Assembly (NCBI GenBank): GCA_023525715.1
Contig: CM042009.1
Coordinates: 125,223,819-125,287,818 of the forward strand
Direction of reading: 5' to 3'
From: Cichorium intybus
Lineage: Eukaryota > Streptophyta > Magnoliopsida > Asterales > Asteraceae
DNA length: 64,000 nt
The notes below the pieces were generated by a model. The model did not search any database and was not told where the DNA came from. It worked only from the letters and a program-made list of their open reading frames with translations. Both the position numbers and the translations under genes were made by a program. Positions 1-12,779 of the stretch are shown piece by piece; position 1 is the stretch's first letter; each line of letters starts with the position of its first letter.

Positions 1-385
1 AAACCCTTGGTTTGTATTTTGAAAAGTTGAAATATTAAAATTGAAGTTTAATACAATTAACCAATTTTCATATCAAATTGCTTATATCCTAGTTGTATCA
101 GAGGTTGATAGATTGTGTCCCTCAAACAAAGGTTGTAGTTTAATTTAGATTTTTGTATTAATTTTATTAAAATTTATTTTACAATTCATTTTTGTTATAA
201 GAAATAATTAAAAATATTATTTACATTTATTATATTGGAGTATTGTTTTGACAATATAACTTTTCAACCTCATGTTAAAAGTCATTTATTTATTAAAAGA
301 GTACATATTCAAATCATTAATTATATGTTTTTACATATATGAATCTAATAGAAAAATATTCATAATAATATATCTCTAAAAGAAA

Positions 386-387
<2 letters not shown>

Positions 388-430
<43 letters not shown>
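388..430. repeat. (TTA)n microsatellite
   Basis: About 14 uninterrupted TTA units, 20 bp before a long TA array. Confidence 0.95.
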
Positions 431-446
431 GTTTTTTTTATTTTGG

Positions 447-551
<105 letters not shown>

Positions 552-769
552 CATTATATTTTTTAATATTTTGACTATCGATATATAATTGAATTCAAAA
601 ATGTTATTATGCAACTTTTTTTTTGAGTTTTGGATGCAAATTTTATTAATAATACATCGTACCTATTATGATAATCATTTATATTCAGTATTGTATGTTT
701 AGATTAGATCTAAAAATTTAAAGTTAATACGACTAGTTAATATTTTTACTATATAATTTTAATTCTATG

Positions 770-791
770 TAACGCACAAGTATATGTCTAG
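770..791 (+). mobile_element. Helitron-like 3' end (weak)
   Basis: The sequence GTAACGCAC is followed about a dozen bases later by CTAG (788-791) and then T. Plant Helitrons end in CTRR, just after a small GC hairpin, before a T. Here the hairpin is degraded and no 5' end is visible in the window, so this is a weak call. Confidence 0.35.
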
Positions 792-1530
792 TATTGATAT
801 AAATTCCAACAAGCAACTTTCACAAATTCATCGCTCTTAAGAATACTCAATAATGAAAAAGTTTAATAATAATACTAATAACAATAATAATAGTTTGTGT
901 CATCTTTTAAAACATAGAACATATCAATAAATACAAAAAGACTTTAGCTGTAGTAGAGCAAGAAATTATAAAAAACAAGTTTAAAATAGGAGAAATAGTT
1001 GGTGTCTTATATATGATTTTTTTTATTTAACCAATTAAGTTATTCAACACATATCAAATAAAAAAGAACCAAAGTATATATTTCTAAATAGGATGAATCT
1101 ATAGATAGCCTTTATTTATTTGTTGTACCCTTGATTTGTGGTTTTTTTTGTCTTTTGTTTATCTTGTTTGTTTGTTGCTTTTTTTATTTTTCTTTTATTA
1201 ATAATATTTGATTTGTTTTTTTATTATTATTAGAAAAATAATAATATTGAATTTAGCTTTTATAATTTTAACGTTTTAATAATAATAAACAATAGCTTTT
1301 TAAAAATATTTACAACACAAGGAACGACGTTTATAATTTTATAAAATTATGTCAAAACAGTTATCTCAAATTCTAACAAATGTATAAAAAATAACAAGAT
1401 AAATAATAAAAGTAATGCAAAGTTTGGTCCAATATTACAATTACATGGTGCGTTATCTGGATAATGAACATAAACATTTAGTCGAGCACTATATAATATT
1501 TCTTATTTAGCAGAATGTTTTGATTTGTAC

Positions 1531-4265
1531 TGTAAGAACCCGCAAAATTTTAAAAAAAGGGTAAAATAGTCTTTTGACACGTTATAAGACTATTATGTAA
1601 AATAATATGTATTTGTGAAATTATAATATAATAAATAAGAGATTATGTGAAATTTGAAGTTTTATCGCGTGAATAGTGAAATTTGGCCAAAAAGGGCAAA
1701 TTGGTCATTTGACATGAAAATGACCAAAAATGTTAAGAAAATGTCAAGTTGGAAGTTAATGGAATATTGTTGCAAGATTTTGAGTCTTAGGACTATCTTT
1801 GTAAAGAAAGTTGAAGATTAGGGGTTAAAGTGAAAATATTTTATAAAACTAAAAATATAAATAAGAGAGAATTATCACTCTCATTCTCCAGAAGTTAGTA
1901 GAACATTTCAGAGAGAGCTAGAGAGAACGAGAGGGAGAGCACGGGAAGAAGAAGAAGTTCAAGAATCTTGGCCAAGGAAATCAAGAAAATCTTTGGAATT
2001 GGTGATTCCAAGCTCTAAGAGGTACTATCCTAGCCTTTAAACTCAAAATTATGAACGGGAATCAAGTTTTGATTTCTGATTTTTCCAGAAATCAAGGTTC
2101 CAAAGTTATCATCTAGTCTATCTTGCTTAAGAATCACCATAAAAGCATGTTCTAACCATAGAATGTGTAAAAATCAAGAAATGGTGATTTTTGCTCAAGA
2201 ACCCTAAGTCACTGGTTTGAAAGATCAGATGGTCTAGATGAACCTAACATGTTAGAAATGATGAATTGAACATGTGATGGTTGCCAATTTGATAAAAATG
2301 AAGCTTTGAAGCAACAATTGTAAAAATGGGTTTTTAATCTCAAGAACCCTAGAAACGGGTAAAAGAGATGAAACTGATTTTATATGTTTCTTATAGTCTT
2401 ATTAAGTCAAACATGATATAAGTAATGCAAGAAATCAGTTTCAAGCTTAAAAATCCAACAAAACGATTTTTGGTGAAAAATTGTATTTTCGGAAGAACTT
2501 TTGAAGTTTTATAGAAGATTTGATGTTTTTGTGAATCAAAGTTAGATATAAATTGGTAATTAGGGCCTAAGAATGACCCTAAACCAATTAAGTTAAGTAT
2601 TAAGAGCTTAATGGGGTGAAAAGTGGGGCTGCAGTTTGGAAAAAATGCCAAAAATGGCAATACACTATGGATCGCGACCCGATCCTATGATGGATCGCGA
2701 CCCGATCTCGTGGCTGGAAAACTGATTCGCTTCTGTCCAATTTTTAAGTTTCAAACTCGATGTTAGGCTTGTCCGTTGGGTATGTAACTTTTACTATAAC
2801 CTTAAAATGATATGAAAACATGTGGGAAATTGTTAAATTCGTAATCCGACCTTGCGGAAAAATCGCTGTAGCGGCAGTGAGCAAACTTCAAGTTTATGTA
2901 AAAATTTGATTTTTGGAATTTGAGCTAGACTTGTCCAATTAACTCCAAATTTGAAACACAAGTCTAATATAACCTAAGACTTCATGGAAAAGATTCGGAA
3001 CTGAAATACGACCCCTCGGGGGTACTGTAGCAAAATACGCGTATTTCGGAGAAAATTATAAAACGAGTTTATTAATGGTTATACACTTGTTATAACCTAG
3101 AGTTGAGACGTATGAGACCTTAGAACTGTAGAGTCAGTGTAGTATGTATTTATTGAGTATTTATATACGTGATACTTGTATAGGTGGTGCTTCGAACGTT
3201 GTTGAGCACGGAAAAGGGAAGGGTGTACGAGAAGCTTAGTGACCTGTAGTTACACCAAGGTGAGTTTTATGAGGATTTCTATAGTACATAGCAAAATGTT
3301 ATTTTCAGAAAAGTAAGATTTCCAAATGTTTATAAATACTAAAGTTTGGAAAATAGTTTTGAAAGAAGCTCTATACAAGGGCTTAGTATTTTAAACAGAT
3401 TTTAAAGTATGGTTTGCAAAGTATTTTGAAAGAAGTTCCTTATGTGAACTAAGATGTAAAAAAATCAGTTTTTGGAAAGTATTTTCAGTAAAGAGTTATA
3501 AAATATTTGAGCAAGAGTTGTTTACAAATTGTGTCCCATTTTGACCAATTTGAGATGAAATGAAGTAAGAATTAAAGAAAGAAAGAAGTATGAGCCAGTT
3601 GTCCGGACTAGGATCACCCACATAATCGGGGGATCAGAAGACACTACTGGGATGGTACCTCCCGTTGCGAAGTAGTTGTCTAGCTTAGTATAACCCTTGT
3701 GCTTGAATTCGTTCCAAGTCACAAAGGGGAGACAGAATGAGCATAACCGAGTGGGCGGATCTGTTCTGTCCCGCGAGGGGAGCTAGTTGAATGAATTAAA
3801 ATAACTAATTCATTAGTTTCAGTTGGTCACAAGAAAATGAGAAAGAAAGCAGTTTTGAGAAAGAAAGTATTTTTAAAGTTTGAAAGTAAAGAAGAAAATA
3901 TATTTTGAGATTTATGATATAAATCAGTTTTGAGTAGTTTACTTGTAATATTTCAAGTTTTCGACAGAAAAGTTTTGGGTCTAAACCCATATTACTCACG
4001 AGGCTTTATGTCTCACGTATACTATTTTTTTAAATGTTATGTACTTAGGTGAAAGTGTGAAAGGAGCGGAGGTTGCAGTTGGGACCGGTTAATGTACTGT
4101 AAGTTTAAATTATGGTTATCTGTATTGAGTCTGTAAAACCCCTCGAGTTTAAGTTTGTAAAATAAAAAAAAAAAATTAAGTGGCTATTTTATAGTCACAA
4201 GTTGTAAAATATGTTTGAAAATTGTATTTGTAATTTAAATATGGTAAAAGAAAAAGGGTGTTACA
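1531..4265 (+). mobile_element. Solo LTR, Ty3/gypsy (same family as the 27705 element)
   Basis: Starts TGTAAGAACC and ends GGTGTTACA, with a perfect 5-bp duplication TGTAC at 1526-1530 and 4266-4270. There is no internal region, so this is a solo LTR left by recombination between two LTRs. It aligns along much of its length with the 27705-29967 LTR: the first 150 bases, the AACTCTCATT block near the TATA region, the hairpin ACCCCTCGGGGGT at 3011-3023, the block with TGCGAAGTAGTTGTCT near 3665, and the A-rich 3' end. A pair of GATCGCGACCCGATC hairpins lies at 2669-2706. Small apparent ORFs inside are not conserved as coding sequence. Confidence 0.93.
2669..2706 (+). repeat. Two GC-rich hairpins in the solo LTR
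   Basis: GATCGCGACCCGATC occurs twice, separated by CTATGATG. Arms GATCG and CGATC enclose a 5-base centre. The motif is shared with the nested copia LTRs at 31442 and 36200, where it also reads this way on the element's sense strand. Confidence 0.9.
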
Positions 4266-4270
4266 TGTAC

Positions 4271-4684
4271 GCACGTGCAAGCCTAGGCAAACGAAGATGG
4301 TGTACGACTGGGTCGACGGATCGAGAATGGTGGTTTCCGGCTAAGAATGACGTGAATTTCAATTACCTACAAGTGGTATAAACCCGAAAGACTTTATAAA
4401 GAACAAATTCTACATATAACTACTTGGTTTATAAACGGCTGTATGAATACGAACGACAAAAAAGAGGGAATTAGATTATCAATAAACATGAACGGTTATA
4501 ATTTTCTAAAAGCTAATAATAATAAATATAATTTAATAATTATTATTATTATTATTCTTATATAAAGGAAAAGACAACAAAAGACAAAAATAGGATAAAA
4601 CAAATCAAGTAATCAAATCAAGGGGTATATTGATTAAAAAATTAATTTAACTACAACCTTTTGATATGATTTGTATTAGGGGGT
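4271..4684. other. Intergenic, no gene seen
   Basis: AT-rich after the first 100 bases, with a short ATT run near 4540. Nothing recognised. Confidence 0.5.
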
Positions 4685-4692
4685 ATGAAATG

Positions 4693-5375
4693 AAGAAAAA
4701 AAAGACTAAACTAGCCTAATTTCATAAGGTTTTTTCTCAAAACAGCACAAATTTAGACTCATGCCTCAAAATAGCCAATGATTACGCAGGTGGCTAGTGC
4801 CACCTGCGAAATGCTCATTGTGCCACTATAAAAAATAAAGTTGAAACCTCATTGTTAACCTGCGTAATGCTCTAGGTTGCCTACAAAATCCTCCAAGTGA
4901 CCTGCGAAATGCTTATGGGTTTTTCCAGAAAAAATATAGCATAGGCATCACCTGCTAAATGTTCTTCAGTTCATAAACCCTACTATTTTGTCCATTAAAG
5001 GTTTGTACAATAGTCATAAAAACTTGTTTGTAAGGTAATTTAAGGTTTAAACAACATAATATTTGAGATAGTTACATATTTCCAAGTCGAAAAATTCTTC
5101 GAAGCCATTAGAGAGCGTTTTTCGTCTACGGGAATGAAAAAATAAGGTTTATATATCTAGGTTGATGGGCCATGGCCACCGCCAAAACGCAGCCCAATGG
5201 AGGATTACGCAGCCCACTAGGGGCAAAATGCAGGTGATGGTGCAAGTTTAGGAGGAATATGCAAGTGACACTAGCCACCTGCGTAATAGTTGGCTATTTT
5301 GAGGCAGGGGCAAAAATCATGTTGTTTTAAGAAAAAGCCTTACATAATTAGGTTAGTTTAGTATTTTTCTCTAAA
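4693..5375. mobile_element. Inverted-repeat element (MULE-like MITE)
   Basis: About 100 bp at the left end (from GACTAAACTAGCC, 4704) is the imperfect reverse complement of the right end (to about 5362). The shared part includes CCTCAAAATAGCCAA and ACGCAGGTGGCTAGTG. An 8-bp direct repeat ATGAAATG lies outside (4685-4692 and 5376-5383), a plausible TSD. No transposase ORF is present. Inside, the phrase ACCTGCG(A/T)AATGCT recurs in about five variants, and GGTGGCTAGTGCCACC forms a short hairpin near 4789. Confidence 0.7.
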
Positions 5376-5544
5376 ATGAAATGTTGGTATTTATAGCACT
5401 ACTCTTGTAAATAACATACTAACACGACATTAACCTTAAACTAAACCTAGTGTCTAAACATTTAGGATAAGATTTGTAGTTTACTCTGATATGTATGACC
5501 TACCCTTACCAGATCGGTCCTTCTCAATAGGTTCTAGTCGATCC

Positions 5545-5663
<119 letters not shown>

Positions 5664-6245
5664 CACTTATAATAGAGGTCATCCAAATGAATATGGTTCA
5701 AGATAGGTCTCATTCTTGCACTATATTTATTTGAAACTTCCACCTTTTCAAGTTCTTCTAGTTAAGTGCTTAGTTAATGAAATATTTTTCTCTATATAAG
5801 AACATTATTTTCATGTTTGGTTTCATTTATTTTCTTCTCATATTTTTGTTATTATTATCTAATGTGTATGAAGATGGAAAAGAAGATGCAAGAGATCTAT
5901 AGTCATCTAATATCTAAAAGAAAGAGTTGTGTATTAGGAAGAACTAAATGCGGGTATGATAATCAAGATTTTAAAATTCTATAAGTTATTTTAGTTATTT
6001 TTTTGTTCAATTTGTATTCACTTTTTTTTTCATTCTACTTTCTTTAGATTTCAATAAAATGTTTATGTTATACATTTAGATCCAAGAGACAAAAATGATT
6101 ATATTTCAATTTATTTGTTACAACATATTGAAGATGTATGTTCTTATTTTATAATATATTATATAATTGTTTGATTGGATTTTGTCGTCAAGCGTGTAAC
6201 TAATATAATTAGAAAAGTATAATTATTTTATTGATGAATACTTTA

Positions 6246-6248
<3 letters not shown>

Positions 6249-6341
<93 letters not shown>
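6249..6341. repeat. (TA)n microsatellite
   Basis: About 46 TA units, followed by CATTAATTGAATGACCTC. Confidence 0.97.
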
Positions 6342-6344
<3 letters not shown>

Positions 6345-7899
6345 TAATTGAATGACCTCTACAACTCAAGAGTTTTTAAGTTATGATTATTAGTTAGTAA
6401 TAACTTTTTTTATTTTCCTCAATATAATAAAAAATATAGAAAAATAAAAATATATTATAATTATTAAATCATAATTATTAGTTTGTGTATTTTTTATTAC
6501 ATTCTAATCATAATGAATACATCTCATATGTATATATATTACACAAGCTTAAGCTTAAAAATAGTATACAACAATATAAAACAATGAATGTATATGTATA
6601 ATAACATTTAATCGTGAAATGGTAATAACTAGAAAAGAACTCATTTGTGTTTCTCAAGTATTTTAATTCATAATTTCATGAATACGTTAATATAAACCAA
6701 TAAACAAATACATGTATACTTATAAATATTATAGTTAAGTTTATAATAATGACTTTGTAGGTTTTTATATAATCAATTAGTTTCGATGTTTTTTAAAATT
6801 TATATGATATTTTTTAAAATTGATGATTAATTGTATACTAACGAATAAAATATAAATACATTTCCTACAATGAAATACATTAAAGACCTATAAATTCCTT
6901 ACTTTCGAATAATTTCTCACACATTAATTCAATAATCATATTTTAGAATAGATGGTTTGAAACTTTAATTTGAAACAATTATACCAAAATAATATATAAT
7001 AAAAAATTCAAAAAGGTAGAACTAACATATTATTAGTTCTATTGACGTTAGAAATATTCAAATGAAAATGTTCAAATATAACATAATAATATACATTAGA
7101 TGATCAAATTATTTATTTATTTTACCAAATACAATTTAAATATTTCAATCCTCTTTAATTAAATATCATAAGTATCAATTAAACACAATAAGTAGGAAAA
7201 ACCTCTTTATTCTACTATTTTAATGCTAAATAACTTTTATTAGGAATTTGAAGGGTTGTAATATTAATAAAAATTCAATGCATTTAACTAACAATTTATT
7301 GAAGATGTATACTATTATTATGAAATGAAATATCACATATGATTCTTTGATTGAGTTTCATTATTATGGATGTAACTAATCATTTATTAAAGATGTACAC
7401 TATATTGATTTGAAACACAAGCAACTTTTTAATTGTTCTTTTACTAATGATTTTGAGTTCATTTATCAATGTAATATAATTACAAATAAATAATAAGTGG
7501 TTTTTAAATGTCTTCTACAACAACTGAATAATAATAATAACCGATTTTAAATTTAATCGATGATAATAATAATATATAGCAACATATATTATAATTTATA
7601 TTACATTATCTTAAAGAATGGTTGTTATTTTAAATAATTATTATGATATAAATAAAAAAGATGGTAAAACAATATTTAGATTAATTAATAATCACAATAG
7701 AAAATGTAACATTGATTGAGAATTATATTTAACTTTATTCAAACGTAAGTAGTAGGTAACGGTCATTGGGTATTGTAATTATAATAGATGTTTATTGTTT
7801 AAAGTAGTTACAACTTACAAGTTTATATATCAATTTTGTGGAAGAATTATTATTTCATAGATAATATCAATGACACGGTTTTTCTTACATAACTTTAAC

Positions 7900-7926
7900 A
7901 TGTGCAACGCGCCGGATTTCGTCTAG
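7900..7926 (+). mobile_element. Helitron 3' end
   Basis: TGTGCAACGCGCCGG can pair as a short hairpin (GTGC-AAC-GCGC with one wobble). CTAG follows at 7923-7926, then T. This is the usual plant Helitron 3' terminus. The 5' end could not be found in the AT-rich sequence upstream. Confidence 0.5.
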
Positions 7927-7946
7927 TATATTTATAATTCTTTACC

Positions 7947-8399
7947 GGGAAAATGACTTATAAGGGTAATTATGTTTCAAAATTGTTCAAAAAACACCAT
8001 CCAAGTTTGGTCTGTTCAAAAAACACCATCCAAGTAAGACCTTTGTACAAAAAACACCATCCAAGTAAGGCTTTTGTACAAAAAACACCAACGAACTACA
8101 TGTTTTGTTCAAATTTTACCCGATGGTAACCGGCTCTTGCAGGTTAAAGGATGACTTGGCCTAATATTTAGTGACATGACATAATAACAGATGAACAATT
8201 TAACCTGCAAGAGCCAGTTACCATCGGGTAAATTTAAACAAAACATGTAGTTCGTTGGTGTTTTTTGTACAAAGGTCTTACTTGGATGGTGTTTTTTGTA
8301 CAAAGGCTTTACTTGGATGGTGTTTTTTGAACAAACCAAACTTGGATGGTGTTTTGTGAACATTTTTGAAACATAATTACCCTTATAAGTCATTTTCCC
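7947..8399. mobile_element. Foldback MULE-MITE with 10-bp TSD
   Basis: Near-perfect inverted repeat of roughly 200 bp per arm. It starts GGGAAAATGACTTATAAGGG and ends with the reverse complement. The direct duplication ATTCTTTACC (7937-7946 and 8400-8409) is the 9-10 bp size expected for Mutator-like elements. Each arm is built of about four tandem units carrying CAAAAAACACCATCCAAGT. The centre holds AACCTGCAAGAGCC in inverted orientation. No coding capacity. A truncated relative lies at 44345-44522. Confidence 0.9.
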
Positions 8400-8409
8400 A
8401 TTCTTTACC

Positions 8410-8785
8410 AATCTCTTGACGTGAAGCATTGTAGGTACCTATTACTCAAATTGGGATTTTATGTATAAACCCAATTATAACATAAACACCGGTTTTCTTT
8501 GTCTTGTTTAAACACAAATACTTTTGTACAATCCACTATAGTCTATAGTAATATGACTTTGTGGCTAACCATATCTATTTTACTATTTATTTGTTTGAAA
8601 TATACAGTGAGAGAACATGTTTATAGTAAAAGTTAAAAGACAGATCACAAATTTATTCTTCAACTACGATCGAACTCTTTGCCACTGTGATGTCCGTGTC
8701 CGAGCTTTTATTTTATTTGTAGTTCTGATGTTATTAAATGTTTTTCACAGTTTTATAATTGCATTGAATATACAAATATAAGAGA
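8410..8785. other. Intergenic, no gene seen
   Basis: AT-rich. Nothing recognised beyond ordinary sequence. Confidence 0.5.
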
Positions 8786-9246
8786 CATCAATGATATAAA
8801 CGAATCGAACGTTCAACGAACCGTTCATGAACTGTTCTGTGAAGAGTTCGTTTATTTAATAAATGAACAAACACCAACACAAATTCTTGTTCGTTTAGTA
8901 AAACGAACAAACATAAACAATGGTCTCGTTCGTTCAATTATGTTCGTGAACATTCGTTTATGATTGTTCATTTAATTTTCATTTATGTTCATATACGTTC
9001 AATTATGTTTAATTGATTTGCAATATTATATGTTTGTTTATATTCATATATGTTCCATTGTGTTTTTTATCTCTGCCCGTTATGTTTGTTCGTTTATGTT
9101 CGTTTAACATGTTTACGAACATAAACGATAAACGAACGAACATGAACAAAAAAACTCGTTCGTTTATCTGTATGTGTTCGTGTTCGTTTGTTCGGCTAAT
9201 ATAAACGGACAAACATAAAAAACTAACATTCGTGATCGTTCGGTTA
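8786..9246. repeat. GTTCGTTTATGTTCGT-rich dispersed element
   Basis: Dozens of overlapping GTTCG / CGAAC and GTTTATGTTCG words occur on both strands, giving a self-complementary block of about 460 bp. Such sequences are usually non-autonomous hAT-like elements in eudicots. I could not fix the termini or a TSD. Short ORFs on both strands are by-products of the repeat. Confidence 0.5.
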
Positions 9247-9279
9247 ATTTAATTTACAGTCCTGTCAATCAGAATAAGA

Positions 9280-10245
9280 AATATGATTTTATTATTATAG
9301 TATTTTTGGAAATTTTCTCTCTCTTCTCTCCGAAAAAGCTCCAAGATCCAGTCTTTTCTCTTTCCTTGCGATGTTTAAAGAAAAAACTGAGAGAAACACA
9401 AACATCGAGGTAAACTTGAAATTCGAAATGTCGCAATAACACATTTAATGGTGTAACCTAATTCCAAATGGTCCAGCCACTGACATTGTGAATTGTGTGA
9501 ATTATGAACTTGAACATGGCGTGGATACTGAAGAAACCAAGAGATCATGACAGAAAGTAGAGCATACTTCTTTCATAAATTAAATCAGGGCAAACACGAA
9601 GCCAATTGATGAAGATAACAGAGTTTTCGAATATATAAAATTAAATAAAGAAGCAAAATAATCTGAAATCACGACTCCTAAGCAGCTTTCGCTGTACAGG
9701 AAGTATGAAAAACTGATGACTGATCATCATCATCACCGCTAAAACTTCGCAGATCTAATGATCTATGGATAACTTCACTTTCTCTTACCTCGCCATCGAT
9801 CGCGTCGTCAGTAAGGCGACTTCTGCTTTCCGATATTGCTAACTTCATTGCCTCCCGCCTCCGATCATGATCTGCAATCCTGTTTCAATTTATATGTCAA
9901 AAAAGCACAAATTCAGACGCAAAAACTCTGTAAATGTGTTACTAAGAGAGAACGAGAGAGACTCTTTAGAGAGAGGAAGGTGGTGGTGACGGGAGACGCC
10001 GGAGAGGCAGAGAGGGAGGCCGTAGGTGGTGCGGATGTTCAAGATCGACTGCATTTTTCTTCAATGGAAATCCAACTACGTGAAAATAGAGAGAGATAGC
10101 GATGGTGGATGATTTATTGACGAAAGGGGGGGAACAATTGGATATTAATGTTCATGAATCATTGGAATTGAGGAAGAATTTCTAGGGCTATGAAAAGGGG
10201 TGGTGGGTTCTGCTTTCAGATTACCTCTCTTTAATTTTTGAAAGG
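9280..10245 (-). repeat. Dispersed repeat R, copy 1, with minus-strand exon remnants
   Basis: Homologous to 23653-24513 plus 44274-44340. Shared landmarks are CCAAGATCCAGTCT (about 9340 and 23710), GCAGCTTT (about 9683 and 24022) and GATCGACTGCATTTTTC (about 10042 and 24390). On the minus strand an open segment starting MQSILNIRTTYGLPLCLSG is conserved in both copies. So is a second segment after TTGCAG, with HDRRRE...KLAISESRSRLTDDAIDGE in this copy, bounded by GGTAAG. The arrangement looks like 5' exons of a duplicated host gene. I do not recognise the protein. This copy is not split by the Helitron and gives the empty-site reference for copy 2. Confidence 0.6.
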
Positions 10246-10698
10246 AACTGTACAAGAATTTAACATGTAGTTTCCCTTCTTTGTTCTACAACTGCAACCC
10301 TGATCTATCATTTTATATACGTGTACATGTATACAAGTTTATTGTTGATAATACTGTCTTTTTATTTATTCTTCCCCAAAATTCATAACTTCTTCTAGAA
10401 CAGTTAACTCTAGCAACCATGAATCTTACTACGCAATCTAGAGACATCTTTCTAACACACCTATAGTATCATATCAAGATACACTCTTTGATAAATCCAG
10501 AAGGTATTAAAATGGATGGATAATGGTTAAAAGAATAATGTATCTATGTCCCGTGTATACTTCTAGTAATCAAACTAATTGTTTTACACAACATTTACAA
10601 TGAAATTCTCTTTAATTGTTCAAAGACTATCATTATGAATTTATGATCAAGTATTATTATATATTTGTCAATTACATTGCTTATTTGGGAAAAAAATG
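10246..10698. other. Intergenic, no gene seen
   Basis: AT-rich sequence with no recognised feature. It may include the outer part of repeat R. Confidence 0.45.
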
Positions 10699-10708
10699 AT
10701 TGATTAAA

Positions 10709-11612
10709 AAGGAAGAATTTGGTTATATCCTTACAAAACTTCATAATTACGAGTATATCCTTATAAACTTTCAAATTACGTATATATCATTATAAACCTT
10801 AAAAACTCACTTATATCCAAAAATTAAAACTTAATATTAATTAAACATTTTAAAATTTTAAAAACTAATTTTCAATTAATATTTTATTATCAAATATCTA
10901 ATTAACATGAAACATTAACAAAATACCTAAACTACCCTTTGCTCAAAACATTTGAACTATGGCTATCATATTCCTTCTTTTTGACTCGATGTTCTTCTTT
11001 CTCTAACCCTTCTTTCCACCGAAAATCCCCCTTTTTTATCATTTCCTTTATTAAAATTAAACAATTCAAAACCAGTAGTGGGATTTCGTAAACAAAAACC
11101 CTTTACGTCTCATTCTTCACTTCCTTCTTCATCGCCGTTTTCATCAACACATAGAGAGAAGGACTTTTGTTAGGTAACCATGATTTCTGTTTATGGAATT
11201 TTAAATTCTTTTTGTAAATTATTTCTGGGTTTTCGAAATTTTACGAAATTTGAGTTGGATATGTTTTATTTTATGATTTTGATTGTCTAAACTTGGTGGG
11301 TAACTCTCGTATGATTGTCTAAACGTGGTGGGTAACTCTCGTATGGTGTTCCAAAAAGAGGGGAAAAATGGGGATTTTGAGCAAAGGATAGTTTAGGTGT
11401 TTTGTTAATGTTTCATGTTAATTAGTATTTGATAATAAAATATTAATTGAAAATCAGTTTTTTAAATTTTAAAATGTTTAATTAATATTAAATTTAATTT
11501 TTGGATATATAAATGAGTTTTTAAGGTTTATAAGGATATATACGTAATTTGAAAGTTTATAAGGATATACTCGTAATTACGAAGTTTTGTAAGGATATAA
11601 ACGAAATTTTCC
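10709..11612. mobile_element. Long-TIR MULE-like element with 10-bp TSD
   Basis: Arms of about 240 bp are inverted copies. The left arm carries GGTTATATCCTTACAAAAC and the right ends in its complement plus AAATTTTCC. The 10-bp direct repeat ATTGATTAAA lies at 10699-10708 and 11613-11622. The TIR length and TSD size fit a non-autonomous Mutator-like element. The 400-bp middle holds pyrimidine-rich sequence but no coding region I can support. Confidence 0.85.
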
Positions 11613-11760
11613 ATTGATTAAATGTTAATTATGTGGGTAGCTTACCGACTTGAGAGAATAATGTACAATTGCATGTGTATACATTCGGTCACCAAACTTT
11701 TTTTACACAATTTACTATCGGAATTACTAAACAAACACCTTATTTTTTACTTATACTTAG

Positions 11761-12226
11761 ACCAGGGGAGTGGTTATCACTCACCCTTCACTCCTCTCAG
11801 TGTCATGTGTCATATAGGAGTCATATCACATTTCACTCACTCTCTTGAATTTAAGAAATGAGTACCACTCACCACCCTTCACTTTTTAAAAAATGATTAA
11901 ATATATGTACGTGTATATAGAGAGAAGAGAGAGAAAGAGGAAGTGTGTGGTGTATAATCCCTGCATGTGTCATATAGGAGTCATATCACATTTCACTCAC
12001 TCTCTTGAATTTAAGAAATGAGTACCACTCACCACCCTTCACTTTTTAAAAAATGATTAAATATATGTACGTGTATATAGAGAGAAGAGAGAGAAAGAGG
12101 AAGTGTGTGGTGTATAATCCCTGCATGGGGTGTTTGTGCAGTGACCACACAAAGGGGCGGTGTTAGTGTGCAGTGACTAAATTCATGTAGATCATCGCAC
12201 CATGCGGTGCTCCCACCCCTTTTGGT
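11761..12226. mobile_element. MITE-like element containing a 160-bp tandem duplication
   Basis: GACCAGGGGAGTGG at the left and CCACCCCTTTTGGTC at the right are imperfect inverted ends. The interior is mostly two copies of one 160-bp unit. No clear TSD, so the class (hAT-like is plausible) is uncertain. Confidence 0.5.
11804..12127. repeat. Perfect 160-bp tandem duplication
   Basis: The unit starting CATGTGTCATATAGGAG at 11804 repeats from 11964 with no difference that I can find by eye, ending after ATAATCCCTGCATG. The identity points to a recent duplication or, less likely, an assembly artefact. Confidence 0.93.
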
Positions 12227-12227
12227 C

Positions 12228-12679
12228 ATAGTGTATTGTCATCCAACTTGCGTATCTTGTGCCTTAAATTGAATGAACAAATATTCCATTAATGCCTTCT
12301 TCTTTCATGCTCTCCAATGCAAATACAAATTAGAAAACCAAAAATTGAATGTAGTGGTGGCTTACCCTCTCGAATTAGAACGTCTTAGACTGAAGATAAC
12401 CTTGGAAAAAGGTTTATGGTATGCTCTAACTCTATGGTGAGTGGTTTTACATTCAAGTTTGTCCAACCCCATTAAAGTATCTAAATAAAAATATGCTTTT
12501 GGGGGAATGGGTTGATCCAGAACCTACAAATAAGTAGTATCTCAATAAGAAACTAAAGTCAAAGAAAAAATGGAAGTGAAGCTAGAAAATTTGAACTAAA
12601 GATTGGTTTATTGGAGAATGAATTGAACAATTACATGATGAAGACAGATTAGTAGGTTTTTAATGTTGAAAAGGAATTG
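12228..12679. other. Intergenic, no gene seen
   Basis: Ordinary AT-rich sequence between the MITE and the next LTR. No feature recognised. Confidence 0.5.
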
Positions 12680-12756
12680 TGTAACACCGTGTTCCGAAAT
12701 TAATATTTATCGAAAATGAAATTAATCAGGAAAATTGATGAGAGATTAGGATTATG

Positions 12757-12779
12757 AAGGTTACGCGACGCGTAACCTT
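12757..12779. repeat. 23-bp near-perfect palindrome
   Basis: The core GGTTACGCGACGCGTAACC extends by AA and TT on the two sides, giving 11-bp arms around a single A. Related words GACGCGACGTGTCC, TTCGCGACGC and GTGACGCGTAAGG follow within 200 bp. Confidence 0.95.

Noticed and set aside
7947..8399. A CRISPR-like array from repeated CAAAAAACACCATCCAAGT units
   Set aside because: Units are contiguous without spacers, are mirrored in an inverted arm, and the element has TIRs and a TSD; the genome is a plant.
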